Assembly: GCF_000730285.1 (NCBI RefSeq)
Contig: NZ_CP007174.1
Location: 1,178,001 to 1,242,000, forward strand
From: Candidatus Nitrososphaera evergladensis SR1
GTDB taxonomy: Archaea > Thermoproteota > Nitrososphaeria > Nitrososphaerales > Nitrososphaeraceae
Direction: 5' to 3'
DNA length: 64,000 nucleotides
Part shown: positions 53,435-62,066 of the stretch, piece by piece
Layout of the letters: every line of letters begins with the position of its first letter
Numbering within the stretch: position 1 is the first letter of the stretch
Program-made: the position numbers and the translations under genes
Notes under the pieces: generated by a model
What the model was told of the DNA's origin: nothing
Databases searched by the model: none
The model's input: only the letters and a program-made list of their open reading frames with translations

Positions 53435-53758
53435 ATGGCCGGCGGCCTGCGGATGATAAAAATCGATTTTTACGTGCCTACAAAGACAAAGGACGGCAGA
53501 GACATCGACCCAAAAAAGGTGGACGACATAATAAACCAGATCTGGCCTCGATACCGCGGAGCCACAAAACTGACAGGCACTGGATACTACCGGGCCAAGT
53601 CGGGCAAGGACGAAGTGACGGAAAGCTACTTGCTGTCAATAATCACGGGATACGACAAGCCGTTCAAAGCCGACCTGAAAAAGTTCAAGGAAAAAATAAG
53701 GAACGAACTCTGCCAGGAAACTGTCCTGATAACATGGCATTCTATCAAAGTCCTGTAG
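53435..53758 (+). CDS. Small hypothetical protein
   Basis: A 107-residue lysine-rich protein (MIKIDFYVPTKTKDGRDIDPKK ... KADLKKFKEKIRNELCQETVLITWHSIKVL). It appears as a compact alpha/beta fold without membrane segments; I recognise no family. Two start codons are possible: ATG 53435 or ATG 53453. A CATTATTAC box about 30 nt upstream favours the first. It follows rnpB. Confidence 0.65.
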   Translation: MAGGLRMIKIDFYVPTKTKDGRDIDPKKVDDIINQIWPRYRGATKLTGTGYYRAKSGKDEVTESYLLSIITGYDKPFKADLKKFKEKIRNELCQETVLITWHSIKVL

Positions 53759-53826
53759 GCTGTGGAAGCAGATTCCCTAGTCTTGCCCGTTAAAGTTTAT
53801 CAATTAGATAGCTCTAACTTATACCA

Positions 53827-53997
53827 GTGGCGCAAAAAGGCTCCGAGGACGAAAGAACAAGAAAACCTGCCGTCAAGCACCGGCAGTACGATGACAAGAC
53901 GCTAGAAAACATGATGCGCTACTACAACCTTGGCGAGAACTATGAATCGCTCTTGCGCTACATAAAGCGCCGCGGTCTTGTTGAAGGCGACTCTTAG
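53827..53997 (+). CDS. Very small basic protein (56 aa)
   Basis: GTG 53827 opens a 56-codon frame (AQKGSEDERTRKPAVKHRQ, then DDKTLENMMRYYNLGENYES and LLRYIKRRGLVEGDS). It is a charged, helical protein with no known domain. The AAGTTTATC box at 53793-53801 is about 28 nt upstream, in line with the leaderless spacing seen elsewhere. Codon usage matches neighbouring genes. Confidence 0.65.
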   Translation: MAQKGSEDERTRKPAVKHRQYDDKTLENMMRYYNLGENYESLLRYIKRRGLVEGDS

Positions 53998-54017
53998 ATA
54001 ATAATAACAATATATCC

Positions 54018-54422
54018 TTGCGCATCTTTGCTCTATACACTGTGCGCGTCATTATTGCAGTGGCAGTCGCTGTCGCAATCGGCGTTGCGTTTGCAGGGTA
54101 TTTCGCATACACCTGGCTGTCAAGGCCGCAGTACGCGCTCGAAGTAGACGCAACGAGGGACACGACTGACATTTCCGGCACGCTGTACCGCATCAGGGTG
54201 GCAAACGTGGGTCTTGCGCGCCTGACAAACGTCTCGGCGGAGATGGGAGCCGGCGATGTCCAGACCAAGGACTTTTTGGACCCGGGCCAGACCTACTACT
54301 TCTACCCAAACCCTGACACGCTTGCGCCGACCATCAAGGTCACGTCTGACGAGGGAATCAAGGTCGTGACCGACTACCGTACGCCTACAAAGGTGCTTGG
54401 ATTGCCGGGCGGCGGACGCTAA
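54018..54422 (+). CDS. Membrane-anchored beta-rich small protein
   Basis: A 134-residue protein with one N-terminal membrane helix (VRVIIAVAVAVAIGVAFAGYFAYTWL) and an outer beta-rich domain resembling Ig-like/FxLD domains (LYRIRVANVGLARLTNVSAEMG, DFLDPGQTYYFYPN). The family is not recognised. The start is TTG 54018. The following RsmB-like gene lies 48 nt downstream, so it may be read from the same promoter. Confidence 0.65.
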   Translation: MRIFALYTVRVIIAVAVAVAIGVAFAGYFAYTWLSRPQYALEVDATRDTTDISGTLYRIRVANVGLARLTNVSAEMGAGDVQTKDFLDPGQTYYFYPNPDTLAPTIKVTSDEGIKVVTDYRTPTKVLGLPGGGR

Positions 54423-54470
54423 TGTGGAGAGATATAGTATAAATGGACACGAGCGCCCATTTTCTGGCGT

Positions 54471-55433
54471 TTGACGCTCCTCTTTGACCGGTCTGCCCGG
54501 TCGACTGCGCTTGCGGACAAGTACGGCTATGGCGAATGGCTCGTGGGGCGGTTTTTGCAGCACGTGCCCGAAGTCGAGCGCTTTATGGAAAAGATGGAGC
54601 AGCCTCCATCGCAGTACATACGCGTCAACACGCTCAAGACTACCCGGGACGACCTTGAAAGCAGGCTTGCCGCAAAGGGGTTTGAGCTTGAACCGACCGC
54701 CCTCTCAGAAGTGCTCAAGGTAACCAAGGCGCCTATGGCGACAGGCGCCACCAACGAATACCTCCTTGGCCACTATTACATACAGGACCTGAGCTCCTGC
54801 ATGGCAGTAGAGGCGCTGGACGCGCAGAAAAGCCAGTCGGCGCTGGACATGGCGGCCGCGCCAGGCGGCAAGACGACGCACATTGCGCAGAGGATGCAAA
54901 ACACCGGCTCTATAGTTGCGCTGGAACCGAACACAAAGAGGGCAAGGTCAATGTCGTTTAACCTGGACCGCCTTGGCGTGGCAAACACGTGCATACTCTG
55001 TGCAGACGCTCTTTGCGCCACGGCGGGCCTTGGCAAGGAAAAGTTTGACAGGGTGCTCCTTGACGCGCCCTGCAGTTGCGAAGGCGTTATAGCAAAGGAC
55101 AAGACAAGAAAGACAAGCCACAGCCCGCAAGACGTGGACTATTGCGCAGGCCGGCAGGAAAAGATGCTTGAGGCTGCAGTCGGCGCCTGCAAGCGCGGAG
55201 GCATTATAGTTTATTCGACATGCTCTTTTGCGCCGGAGGAAAATGAAGTAATAGTTGACAGGATGGTGCGCAAGTTTGGAGTGTCAGTCGAGCCCATGCT
55301 GCATGGAAGCGAGGGGCTTGCCCACTTTGGAAACATGGAATTTGACAAAAGCGTCAGAAACGCAAGGCGCTTTTATCCTCACATACATGACACCACCGGC
55401 TTTTTCGTGGCAAGGATGAGGGTGGTGCCCTAA
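54471..55433 (+). CDS. RsmB/NOP2-family RNA (cytosine-5) methyltransferase
   Basis: SAM-dependent RNA m5C methyltransferase (320 aa). The N-terminal helical part includes YIRVNTLKTTRDDLESRL. The Rossmann fold carries the SAM motif LDMAAAPGGKTTHIAQ, the catalytic DAPCSCEGVIAKD and the second cysteine in YSTCSFAPEENE. It probably methylates rRNA or tRNA. It starts at TTG 54471 and is followed after 5 nt by a Nip7/PUA-domain gene, an order typical of archaeal genomes. Confidence 0.93.
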   Translation: MTLLFDRSARSTALADKYGYGEWLVGRFLQHVPEVERFMEKMEQPPSQYIRVNTLKTTRDDLESRLAAKGFELEPTALSEVLKVTKAPMATGATNEYLLGHYYIQDLSSCMAVEALDAQKSQSALDMAAAPGGKTTHIAQRMQNTGSIVALEPNTKRARSMSFNLDRLGVANTCILCADALCATAGLGKEKFDRVLLDAPCSCEGVIAKDKTRKTSHSPQDVDYCAGRQEKMLEAAVGACKRGGIIVYSTCSFAPEENEVIVDRMVRKFGVSVEPMLHGSEGLAHFGNMEFDKSVRNARRFYPHIHDTTGFFVARMRVVP

Positions 55434-55438
55434 GAAAG

Positions 55439-56065
55439 ATGGCGTTTAGAGAGTTGACGCGGCAAGAGCAGACGCTTGTCAACAGGGCGCTTGACCGGTG
55501 GGGCGTATTTGAAGCGCTTGAAGGGCAAACGTTTCTCATGCATGACGAGAGTGGCAAGGTCTGCTTGGTGTCAAGCGAGCTTGCAAACATGGTAAAGATT
55601 GTACAGCCGGACACGGCCGGCCTTGTCGTTGGCAGCATCGGCAAAAAGAAGAAGCAGTTTACGCCCGCCCTTGCCGGGGCAAGCCTTTTTGCGCGCCTGT
55701 GTGACAGGGAGAAGAAAAAATACTATGTCAGGGTGGGGGATAATGCGGAAAAGCTGGTGCTGTACGGCCGGGACGTGATGGGAGATTCTGTTATCGAAGC
55801 GTCGCCCGAGCTTGACGAGAACGATCTTGTGATAATACTGAATGCCGGAGGCGAGGCAATAGGGATTGGCCGGACGCGCTTTTCCGGCAAGTCTATCCTG
55901 CAAAAGGGGAGGGTAACCATAACTACCCTTGCCGACGCGGGAAGTTATTTGCGCGACGAAGACGGCAGCAATGACGAAGAAGAGCGACAGGCAAAGATGA
56001 CGAAGACGACGGCTGCGTCGTCCCGCCGGCAACCGCCAAAAAGGGCTTTTACCAGCTATATCTAG
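55439..56065 (+). CDS. Nip7-like/PUA-domain protein
   Basis: A 208-residue protein with an N-terminal Nip7-like domain (RELTRQEQTLVNRALDRWGVF) and a C-terminal PUA domain (LYGRDVMGDSVIEASPELDENDLVIILNAGGEAIGIGRT), followed by a polar, Lys/Thr-rich tail of about 35 residues. Such proteins bind RNA and assist ribosome or tRNA maturation. It forms a two-gene unit with the RsmB-like methyltransferase (5 nt spacing). It overlaps the small convergent gene at its 3' end. Confidence 0.85.
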   Translation: MAFRELTRQEQTLVNRALDRWGVFEALEGQTFLMHDESGKVCLVSSELANMVKIVQPDTAGLVVGSIGKKKKQFTPALAGASLFARLCDREKKKYYVRVGDNAEKLVLYGRDVMGDSVIEASPELDENDLVIILNAGGEAIGIGRTRFSGKSILQKGRVTITTLADAGSYLRDEDGSNDEEERQAKMTKTTAASSRRQPPKRAFTSYI

Positions 56066-56217
56066 CCCGTCTCTACGGACACATTCTGGAGGACAGATGC
56101 GATATAATCCGCCGTGGTGCCTAGCTCCTCCGTTATGGACTGGATCGACATCCCGCTGTCGTACAGCTCAAAGATGCGCTCGTCGAGGTCGTACTTGGCC
56201 TCTTCTTCTGTTCTCAT
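56062..56217 (-). CDS. Tiny HTH-like protein (51 aa)
   Basis: ATG 56217 opens a 51-residue frame: RTEEEAKYDLDERIFELYD, then SGMSIQSITEELGTTADYIA and SVLQNVSVETG. The pattern, a helix, a turn with G-M-S-I-x-x-I, and a second helix, resembles a resolvase or sigma-70-like helix-turn-helix without other domains. It is probably a small DNA-binding protein. It ends four bases inside the convergent Nip7-like gene. A weak AT box lies about 36 nt upstream. Confidence 0.65.
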   Translation of the reverse strand: MRTEEEAKYDLDERIFELYDSGMSIQSITEELGTTADYIASVLQNVSVETG

Positions 56218-56332
56218 ATATAGCTACCAAGCTGGGAATCGGCCGTTTGAATAATACGGGTATTGATCTATAAACTATGTACAAGCTTGTAAAATAAATT
56301 AAAGCGGTGGGGAGGCGCAGCTCTTTTGTGCG

Positions 56333-57418
56333 CTACTTTCTGGCCTTGAACAGGATGAACACTGCTATTGCGCCCATCATTCCGCCGAGCACGAGGAGCA
56401 CCTGTATTGGGAAGTTGCCAGTTGCCTGCTGTGCACCTGCCGGTGCTTCCGCTGTAACAACCGCAAAGTTGCCACCTGCAGCCTGGTCAAGACTGGAAAA
56501 TCCTGAAATCTGGATCTGTCCGCTTGGGGCTGGCACCTGTGAGTGGGCCTGTACCTGGGCTCCGCCGATTGTGGCCGTTGCGTCCTCCTCCTCTGGCTGG
56601 AAGGTTCCTTCTCTAAAGCTGCTCTCGCCAAGTGAGTAGATCGACACGACCTTTGCGCCGCTCGACTCTTTGAAGAATGACGACGACTCGACCAGGCTTC
56701 CTGATGGGTCGAAGAGGAAGTGCCATGTGCTCATCGGTTGCTTGAACCTGTCAAAGTTCAAGATGGAAGTATTGAACATGCTCGAAAGCTGCGAATCGAA
56801 TATCTGCTTGGCAAGGTCTTTATGCGTCTTGTCAAGGAAGTTGATTGGCTTGGTAATCTCTATCTCGCCCACGTCTGGTGCCTTGAGTAGTATCGGGTCT
56901 GTGACAGTTATTCTTCTCCATTCAAGGTCGACTGCCTGGCTTGCAGATGATGACGCGGATTGGTTTCCACCACCACTACCATTACCGCCGCCGCTTATCA
57001 CGATTTTTTCCATCTGGGGTACTGCCTCGATCTTGAGAGTTATGGCAGCGTTGTCCGGGGCGCCTTTCAGTACTCCTGTATAGGTGATCGTCATATTGGT
57101 GACCACCGCCGGGCTCCGGGCCTGCAGCAACGCCTTGTTAAATGCTGCAATGGCATTTGCTACGCCGTTGTCTGTGCTGCTTGTATTGCCTTTCACCGTG
57201 AATTGGATGCGGTCCTGCTTGCCGTTAAGCTCCTGCGAAATCGGGCTGCCTGACGGGTAGCGGAGCGTGATGTTCTTGACGGCGACATAATGTCCTTCTG
57301 CCTTGTCAGTCTGTGGGACCAAAACCGCGTTCATGTCATTAGCAAAAGCGGCTGGGGCAACACTGAACGCCAAAAGCGTGGCAAACAACATCGCAACAAC
57401 TACGGATAACGACTTCAC
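56333..57418 (-). CDS. Secreted, membrane-anchored protein of unknown function
   Basis: A 361-residue exported protein: signal peptide (residues 1-26, ending AAFA), a beta-rich body with repeated VAVKNITLRYPSGSPISQEL and VTNMTITYTGVLKG segments, a Gly/Ser/Asn-rich linker, a second beta region (FRITVTDPILLKAPDVGEI-like), and one C-terminal membrane helix (FPIQVLLVLGGMMGAIAVFILFKARK). The topology fits a cell-surface protein anchored by its C-terminus. No family is recognised. Several NxT/S sequons may be glycosylated. Divergent cofD starts 118 nt away. Confidence 0.8.
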   Translation of the reverse strand: MKSLSVVVAMLFATLLAFSVAPAAFANDMNAVLVPQTDKAEGHYVAVKNITLRYPSGSPISQELNGKQDRIQFTVKGNTSSTDNGVANAIAAFNKALLQARSPAVVTNMTITYTGVLKGAPDNAAITLKIEAVPQMEKIVISGGGNGSGGGNQSASSSASQAVDLEWRRITVTDPILLKAPDVGEIEITKPINFLDKTHKDLAKQIFDSQLSSMFNTSILNFDRFKQPMSTWHFLFDPSGSLVESSSFFKESSGAKVVSIYSLGESSFREGTFQPEEEDATATIGGAQVQAHSQVPAPSGQIQISGFSSLDQAAGGNFAVVTAEAPAGAQQATGNFPIQVLLVLGGMMGAIAVFILFKARK

Positions 57419-57535
57419 GAGAGAAAAGTTCCTTTGGCTGTTTTATAATCTTTGTTGTACTGTACGATGGGATGTTGCGAATTTCGTTGCGCCCGGCAGA
57501 TATAATAAAACGGATTTTGCATATTCTGTCCGCGT

Positions 57536-58525
57536 TTGATTGCAGTAATTGCAGGCGGCACCGGCTCTGTCAAGCTGGTAAGAGGTCTTGCCCTGCTGCT
57601 GGAGGGGAAAAGACCAAAGGAAGAAGGCATGAGCGTAATCGCAAACGTGGGCGACAATATCTGGCTCTATGGGCTGTACATCTGTCCTGATATCGATACA
57701 CTAGTCTACGGGCTTGCCGGAATACTTGATGAAAAACGCGGCTGGGGCATCAGGGGCGACACGTTTTCCTTCCTTGACCAGATGAAAAGGTCCGGCGTGG
57801 ATGCGTGGTTTGGGCTTGGAGACCGGGACCTTGCCACACACGTCTTGCGTACAGAGATGATGAAGAGGGGTGGAAAGAGCCTGACTGAAGTCACAGCCTA
57901 TTTTGCCGAAAAATTCAGAGTGGCAGCAGACAGCAAGGTGTTACCTGCAACCGACAGCGAAGTGGAGACAATGATAATGACCTATGACGATAATGATGGT
58001 GATGCTGCTGTTGCTGCTGGCGAAATGCACCTGCAGGAATTCTGGGTTAAAAACGCCGGCAGGCCAAAAGTGCGGGGTGTGCGCTATCGGGGAATCGAAC
58101 AAGCGCAAGCCACAAAACAAGCACTTGCCGCCATAAAGAATGCGGACAGGATAATCATTGCGCCTGGAAATCCCGTGTCCAGCATCGGGCCCACGTTGGC
58201 CCTCAAAGACATCAAAGCGGCGCTTGCAAAAAGGCGCGCAGACGTGGTTGCAGTGTCGCCGATGATAGGCAACGCCGCAGTGTCCGGGCCGGCGGCCAAG
58301 TACCTGAGTGCCGTAGGCGTACAAGCCTCCGCAGCAGGCGTCGCAGAATTTTACAAAGAAGTCGCCGGCTCTATAGTCATAGACGGCAGGGACCGGGAAG
58401 TGGCAAGCAAGACAATAAAGCGGCTTGACATGGACGTATACGAAACAAACATAACCATGCAAGGAAGACAAGACGAAGTCCGGCTCGGCAGGTATCTGCT
58501 GCTACTGCTGCGGAAGTCTCGATGA
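57536..58525 (+). CDS. cofD: 2-phospho-L-lactate transferase CofD
   Basis: Coenzyme F420 enzyme that joins the lactyl-phosphate donor to the deazaflavin Fo. The N-terminal GGTGSVKLVRGL, the VGDNIWLYGLYICPDIDTLVY segment and the IIAPGNPVSSIGPTLAL loop are characteristic. At 329 aa it is slightly long because a microsatellite-encoded insertion (DDNDGDAAVAAG, about residues 150-161) lies between conserved blocks. It starts at TTG 57536. It is followed directly by cofC, so the two form an F420 operon. Confidence 0.93.
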   Translation: MIAVIAGGTGSVKLVRGLALLLEGKRPKEEGMSVIANVGDNIWLYGLYICPDIDTLVYGLAGILDEKRGWGIRGDTFSFLDQMKRSGVDAWFGLGDRDLATHVLRTEMMKRGGKSLTEVTAYFAEKFRVAADSKVLPATDSEVETMIMTYDDNDGDAAVAAGEMHLQEFWVKNAGRPKVRGVRYRGIEQAQATKQALAAIKNADRIIIAPGNPVSSIGPTLALKDIKAALAKRRADVVAVSPMIGNAAVSGPAAKYLSAVGVQASAAGVAEFYKEVAGSIVIDGRDREVASKTIKRLDMDVYETNITMQGRQDEVRLGRYLLLLLRKSR

Positions 58526-58526
58526 A

Positions 58527-59210
58527 TTGACAACAACAAAAACAAAAACAACAATAATTGCCATAATCCCTGTCAAAAAGTTTGAAAACTCAAAGAGTCG
58601 CCTGTCGGCCGTCTTGAGCGTCCAAGATCGTGTGCGGCTTGCCGGGCTCATGCTGCAAGACACGCTTGCCACGCTTGACAGGTGCAAGTTGCTTGCAGAA
58701 ATTGTGGTAGTGTCATCAGACGAAAGGGCAGGTGAGATAGCCAGGAAATACGGCGCAACCGTTCTTTTCCAGGCGCAGGATGCCGGGGTCAACTCTGCAG
58801 TGGCAGTTGCAGACAGGTACGCGGTGCAAAAAAAGAACGCTGGCGCAACCATCGTCATCCCGCAGGATCTGCCGCTACTTGGCGCGGGCGACGTTGACGG
58901 CATCTGCTCAGCCGCCGCCGGGCGCTGCATAGTTATCTGCCCGTCGCTTCGCTACGACGGCACAAACCTGCTCTTGCGCATGCCGGCCGATGTCATTTCC
59001 ACGTCGTACGACAACAACAGCTACGAATCGCACATCGTGTCTGCAAGGGCGCAGCATGCGGCTGTTCGCGTTATCGAGCAGGAGCACCTTATGTTTGACA
59101 TCGACACCCAAGAGGATGCAAGGCAGCTTGCGCAGATGGATCCGCGCCTGGTTGTGGCCAAGAACGTGGCCTTATTTCTGAAGGAAAAAGCGCTGCTGTC
59201 ATCATTTTGA
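58527..59210 (+). CDS. cofC: 2-phospho-L-lactate guanylyltransferase CofC
   Basis: Nucleotidyltransferase (227 aa) that makes the GDP-activated lactate donor used by CofD. IIAIIPVKKFENSKSRLSAVLS is the N-terminal signature, with EIVVVSSDERAGEIARKYG, TIVIPQDLPLLGAGDVDGI and VICPSLRYDGTNLLLRMP in the core. A Thr/Lys leader encoded by ACA/AAC repeats precedes the fold. It begins at TTG 58527, one base after the cofD stop, so it is translationally coupled to cofD. Confidence 0.92.
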   Translation: MTTTKTKTTIIAIIPVKKFENSKSRLSAVLSVQDRVRLAGLMLQDTLATLDRCKLLAEIVVVSSDERAGEIARKYGATVLFQAQDAGVNSAVAVADRYAVQKKNAGATIVIPQDLPLLGAGDVDGICSAAAGRCIVICPSLRYDGTNLLLRMPADVISTSYDNNSYESHIVSARAQHAAVRVIEQEHLMFDIDTQEDARQLAQMDPRLVVAKNVALFLKEKALLSSF

Positions 59211-59537
59211 CGACAAGATGCGCACAGTGGGGCTGTACGACGAAATGAGCATCTCTACCCTTGACCCTATCTGGAGGTCCTTTGCGTCGCGCTCTGACAC
59301 GGGGTACTTTACCACGGTGCCGCGCTTTATGTCAAAGACCCTGTCATCGTCCTCTATCAGGACAGAAATGGTGTTTGTGAGGTTCCTCTTTTCTCCGAAC
59401 CTGAGCACGCCAATGCCCTTTTCAACAATCTGGCCCTTTACTATCGCGGAGCTCTGTGCCGAGGTTGCAAGTGCAACTGCGCCAAGCACGATGAGGCCGG
59501 CGCACAACACGACGGTCAAGTCCTTCCAGTCCGGCAC
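59202..59537 (-). CDS. Small membrane-anchored OB-like protein
   Basis: A 111-residue protein with one N-terminal membrane helix (LTVVLCAGLIVLGAVALATSA) and an outer or cytosolic beta-barrel-like domain (VKGQIVEKGIGVLRFGEKRNLTNTISVLIEDDD). It resembles an OB-fold or a nucleic-acid-binding domain, but the family is not recognised. It starts at GTG 59537; the TTATTTATAAG box lies about 47 nt upstream, leaving a short leader. It overlaps the 3' end of cofC by nine bases. Confidence 0.7.
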   Translation of the reverse strand: MPDWKDLTVVLCAGLIVLGAVALATSAQSSAIVKGQIVEKGIGVLRFGEKRNLTNTISVLIEDDDRVFDIKRGTVVKYPVSERDAKDLQIGSRVEMLISSYSPTVRILSSK

Positions 59538-59626
59538 AGGTGCGAGGATATTTTTGCCCGGCTTATGTCTGTTCTTCTTCTTATAAATAACGGAGACGGT
59601 GGAATAACGCAGGTAACAGTATTACG

Positions 59627-60283
59627 ATGCACCCCGAGCTCCTGGTGAAGGCGCTTGCCGCCATGTCGCAGGACACGACGACGCTTGACCAGTTCTGCCA
59701 TAAAGCCGGCATTGCAAGCAGGTCTGTGGCAAGGAGCCTTGCGGAGGGTCTTCTTGCCCGGGGCATCGGCAGGGGTTCTGCAAGCGCCATCATGTCTTTT
59801 TCCCCTGGCGACAGGCTGGCTACGGCCGCACTTGCGCTGGATGCGGGGTGCGATCCAGAGCGCGTGTCGCAGCATCTGACCTGGAAGGACTTTGAGCAGC
59901 TTGCCGCCGGCGTGCTTGCCTCGCTTGGCTACAGGACAAGGACCAACGTGCGCTTTACAAAGCCGCGCATGGAACTTGACGTTGTGGGCACAAGCGCCGC
60001 CGGCCTTGCGCTTGCTGTTGACTGCAAGCACTGGAAGAAGGGCGGCCTATCGTCAATATCGCAGCATTGCGCCAAGCAGGCGAAAAGGACGGAAGAACTG
60101 CTAAGAAGGGAAAGCGAAATATCAATGGCCGTGCCCGTCGTCATGACCCTGCATGCGGCAAATGTGCGCCTTGTGGGCGGGATGCCCGTAGTCCCTGTGG
60201 CAAAATTCCACTCGTTTGCAATGGACGTGAGCGGGTTTCTCGACGAGGTCTTGGTATTTACGCGAGAACCTGCATCGCGATAA
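59627..60283 (+). CDS. Mrr-like PD-(D/E)XK endonuclease
   Basis: A 218-residue protein. An N-terminal helical region (about residues 1-80), perhaps a winged helix (LDQFCHKAGIASRSVARSL), precedes a nuclease-like core: WKDFEQLAAGVLASLGYRT, then RMELDVVGTSAAGLALAVDCKHWKKG, giving E ... D ... D-x-K with the K in DCKHW. This is the restriction-endonuclease-like fold of Mrr/YraN type. There is no methyltransferase next to it, so it is more likely a housekeeping or repair nuclease than a restriction system. The 3' end overlaps DUF2070 by 26 nt. Confidence 0.82.
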   Translation: MHPELLVKALAAMSQDTTTLDQFCHKAGIASRSVARSLAEGLLARGIGRGSASAIMSFSPGDRLATAALALDAGCDPERVSQHLTWKDFEQLAAGVLASLGYRTRTNVRFTKPRMELDVVGTSAAGLALAVDCKHWKKGGLSSISQHCAKQAKRTEELLRRESEISMAVPVVMTLHAANVRLVGGMPVVPVAKFHSFAMDVSGFLDEVLVFTREPASR

Positions 60284-62054
60284 AGACTGCAACCGTGGTT
60301 CCGACAAACACCTTTGTTATGTTCATGGCCCGGTCCAGCGCCCCGGAATAGTCCTGAAACTGCTTTTCGCCCATCACCTTGACCTCGGACCGGGCGGATG
60401 CAACCTCGTACGTACAGGGGCCTGCTCTTTCCTGCGCTATATTGCACATCTCTGCGTAGGCGTCCGCTATCGCGTCCTGGCTGCTTGCGCCTCCAAGGGG
60501 GAAATAGCCCTCGCTTGTTCTCTTGCCTGAAGTAGAATGGGTGTCAGACGAGCACACCTCAAGCATAATGGTGGTGCCCTCCTTTGCCCTTGCCACCACC
60601 TTGTCCCGAAGGGCATTGTCCATGTTGTTCGAGTCGGCCCATCCTATGGCGTACGTCATGCCCTGTGTGGAAATTGCCATGACTGCAAGGCCTGACTGCC
60701 CGAGGTCGTGTGCGCCTTGAAGGCTGTTGCCGTGGTGGTGCCTTGCGTCTGCAAGGCTTGCAAAGCCCACTGAAAACTCGGCCTGCGCGCTCTTGCCTGC
60801 TTCGTCGAGGCATTTTTTTGCCGCAGATATGATGTCGGAGGTGTCCTGCCCGTCGAGCTGCGCTCCCATTGCGTTGTGGCAGTCTACAAGCAGCAGGTGG
60901 TCCATGCCGAGCCCTGCCGCGTACGATTCAAGCTCTTTTCTCACGCTCTGGGGCACGTCTTCCATTCCCTTTGGCGCAAGCGAGAGCATGACAAGCGCGC
61001 TCCTGCCAAACGCAATCGCAGTGACAGTCGCATTTCCCTGGCGGTGCTGCACCGGGAGCGAGCAAGTTTTGCCTCTGCTTTCGATGACTGCTCTTGAAAG
61101 GCTGCCGACGTATCTTTCGACCTCTGCCTTTGAGGGGATGTTGAGCGAGTGGTCTGACACGCTGTGCATGACAAGCGCGCTCCTGCCAAACCTCTCGTAA
61201 AGCACGTACGGAAGGTTGCTTCCGCCCACGCTTCCAAACGGCCCTGGATGGATATCAGGAAGGATTATCGACGATGGCGACCTACTACCCGCCGGTCCTC
61301 CTTGGGAAATAAAGCTGATGACCTTTGTTGACACTGACTCGTCGTGCGCCCTTGACTCAAAGTATTCTTCCAGGCCTCCCGGCTTGTTTTCTGTCCACGC
61401 AGAAAGGAACGCCTGCAGGACGCGAAAAGTGCTAGAGATTTCCGGCCTTCCTGCCCTGTCGACTATGGTGGCCCACGAGATTGCAAGCGCCACAAATACC
61501 GCCCCAAACCCAAGGCCGACCGGATCGTAAATGATGTCATAGGACTGCGCCGGCACAAACGCCAGAAAGAATACGAGCGGCTGGACGAGGCATATTGCGA
61601 CTGCCCTGCCCATGCCTGCGCCAAACACCGACACAAAGATCCCGATGCGCAGGCCGGCGGCAAGGAGCATCCCTGCCACGATATAGCCAGTAGTCTCTGG
61701 AGGTTTTGCAAAAACCGCGCTTGCCAAAACGCCTACGATGACGGTGATCGCCCAAAGCAGGTTCGCAAACGACGCAACGTGCACCACCTTGGACATCTTG
61801 TTGACCGGCGTCCCCTTGAGCATGATAAAGTCGAGGTACGTGAGCCCGACAAGCACTGCGAGTCCAAGTGGCAGGTGCACTGCAAGGGCAAGCAGGTCTG
61901 TCTGGAGGTGGAAAATGTGCGATACTATGATGACCACTGCGGCGCAGGCGAGCATCATCGCATACGACGACCGGAGCGAGCCGGGCGTTATCCTTGTAAA
62001 AGACCATCGTCTATGGATGTTGGAAACATCGTCGTCCTGCTTTGCCGCAAGCAT
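60258..62054 (-). CDS. DUF2070-family membrane protein
   Basis: A 598-residue archaeal protein. Six or seven membrane helices occupy about residues 32-200, followed by a large soluble domain with SSIILPDIHPGPFGSVGGSNLPYVLYE, HSVSDHSLN, LLLVDCHNAMGAQL and VEFSVGFASLAD-like strands, and one C-terminal membrane helix. The His- and Asp-containing loops (DIHPGPFG, DCHNAMG) may bind metal. DUF2070 proteins are widespread in archaea but without a known function. The gene starts 12 nt after sec61 beta, so the two are probably co-transcribed and a role near the translocon is possible. Confidence 0.9.
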   Translation of the reverse strand: MLAAKQDDDVSNIHRRWSFTRITPGSLRSSYAMMLACAAVVIIVSHIFHLQTDLLALAVHLPLGLAVLVGLTYLDFIMLKGTPVNKMSKVVHVASFANLLWAITVIVGVLASAVFAKPPETTGYIVAGMLLAAGLRIGIFVSVFGAGMGRAVAICLVQPLVFFLAFVPAQSYDIIYDPVGLGFGAVFVALAISWATIVDRAGRPEISSTFRVLQAFLSAWTENKPGGLEEYFESRAHDESVSTKVISFISQGGPAGSRSPSSIILPDIHPGPFGSVGGSNLPYVLYERFGRSALVMHSVSDHSLNIPSKAEVERYVGSLSRAVIESRGKTCSLPVQHRQGNATVTAIAFGRSALVMLSLAPKGMEDVPQSVRKELESYAAGLGMDHLLLVDCHNAMGAQLDGQDTSDIISAAKKCLDEAGKSAQAEFSVGFASLADARHHHGNSLQGAHDLGQSGLAVMAISTQGMTYAIGWADSNNMDNALRDKVVARAKEGTTIMLEVCSSDTHSTSGKRTSEGYFPLGGASSQDAIADAYAEMCNIAQERAGPCTYEVASARSEVKVMGEKQFQDYSGALDRAMNITKVFVGTTVAVFIAMQVLA

Positions 62055-62066
62055 TTCCCACTGCGC

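Noticed and set aside
53244-53456. Small open frame within the RNase P RNA
   Set aside because: Conserved RNA blocks and P1 pairing explain the sequence; the frame has no protein-like conservation signs.
59627-60283. Restriction-modification system
   Set aside because: The Mrr-like nuclease has no methyltransferase, specificity subunit or helicase partner beside it, so it is listed as a lone nuclease.
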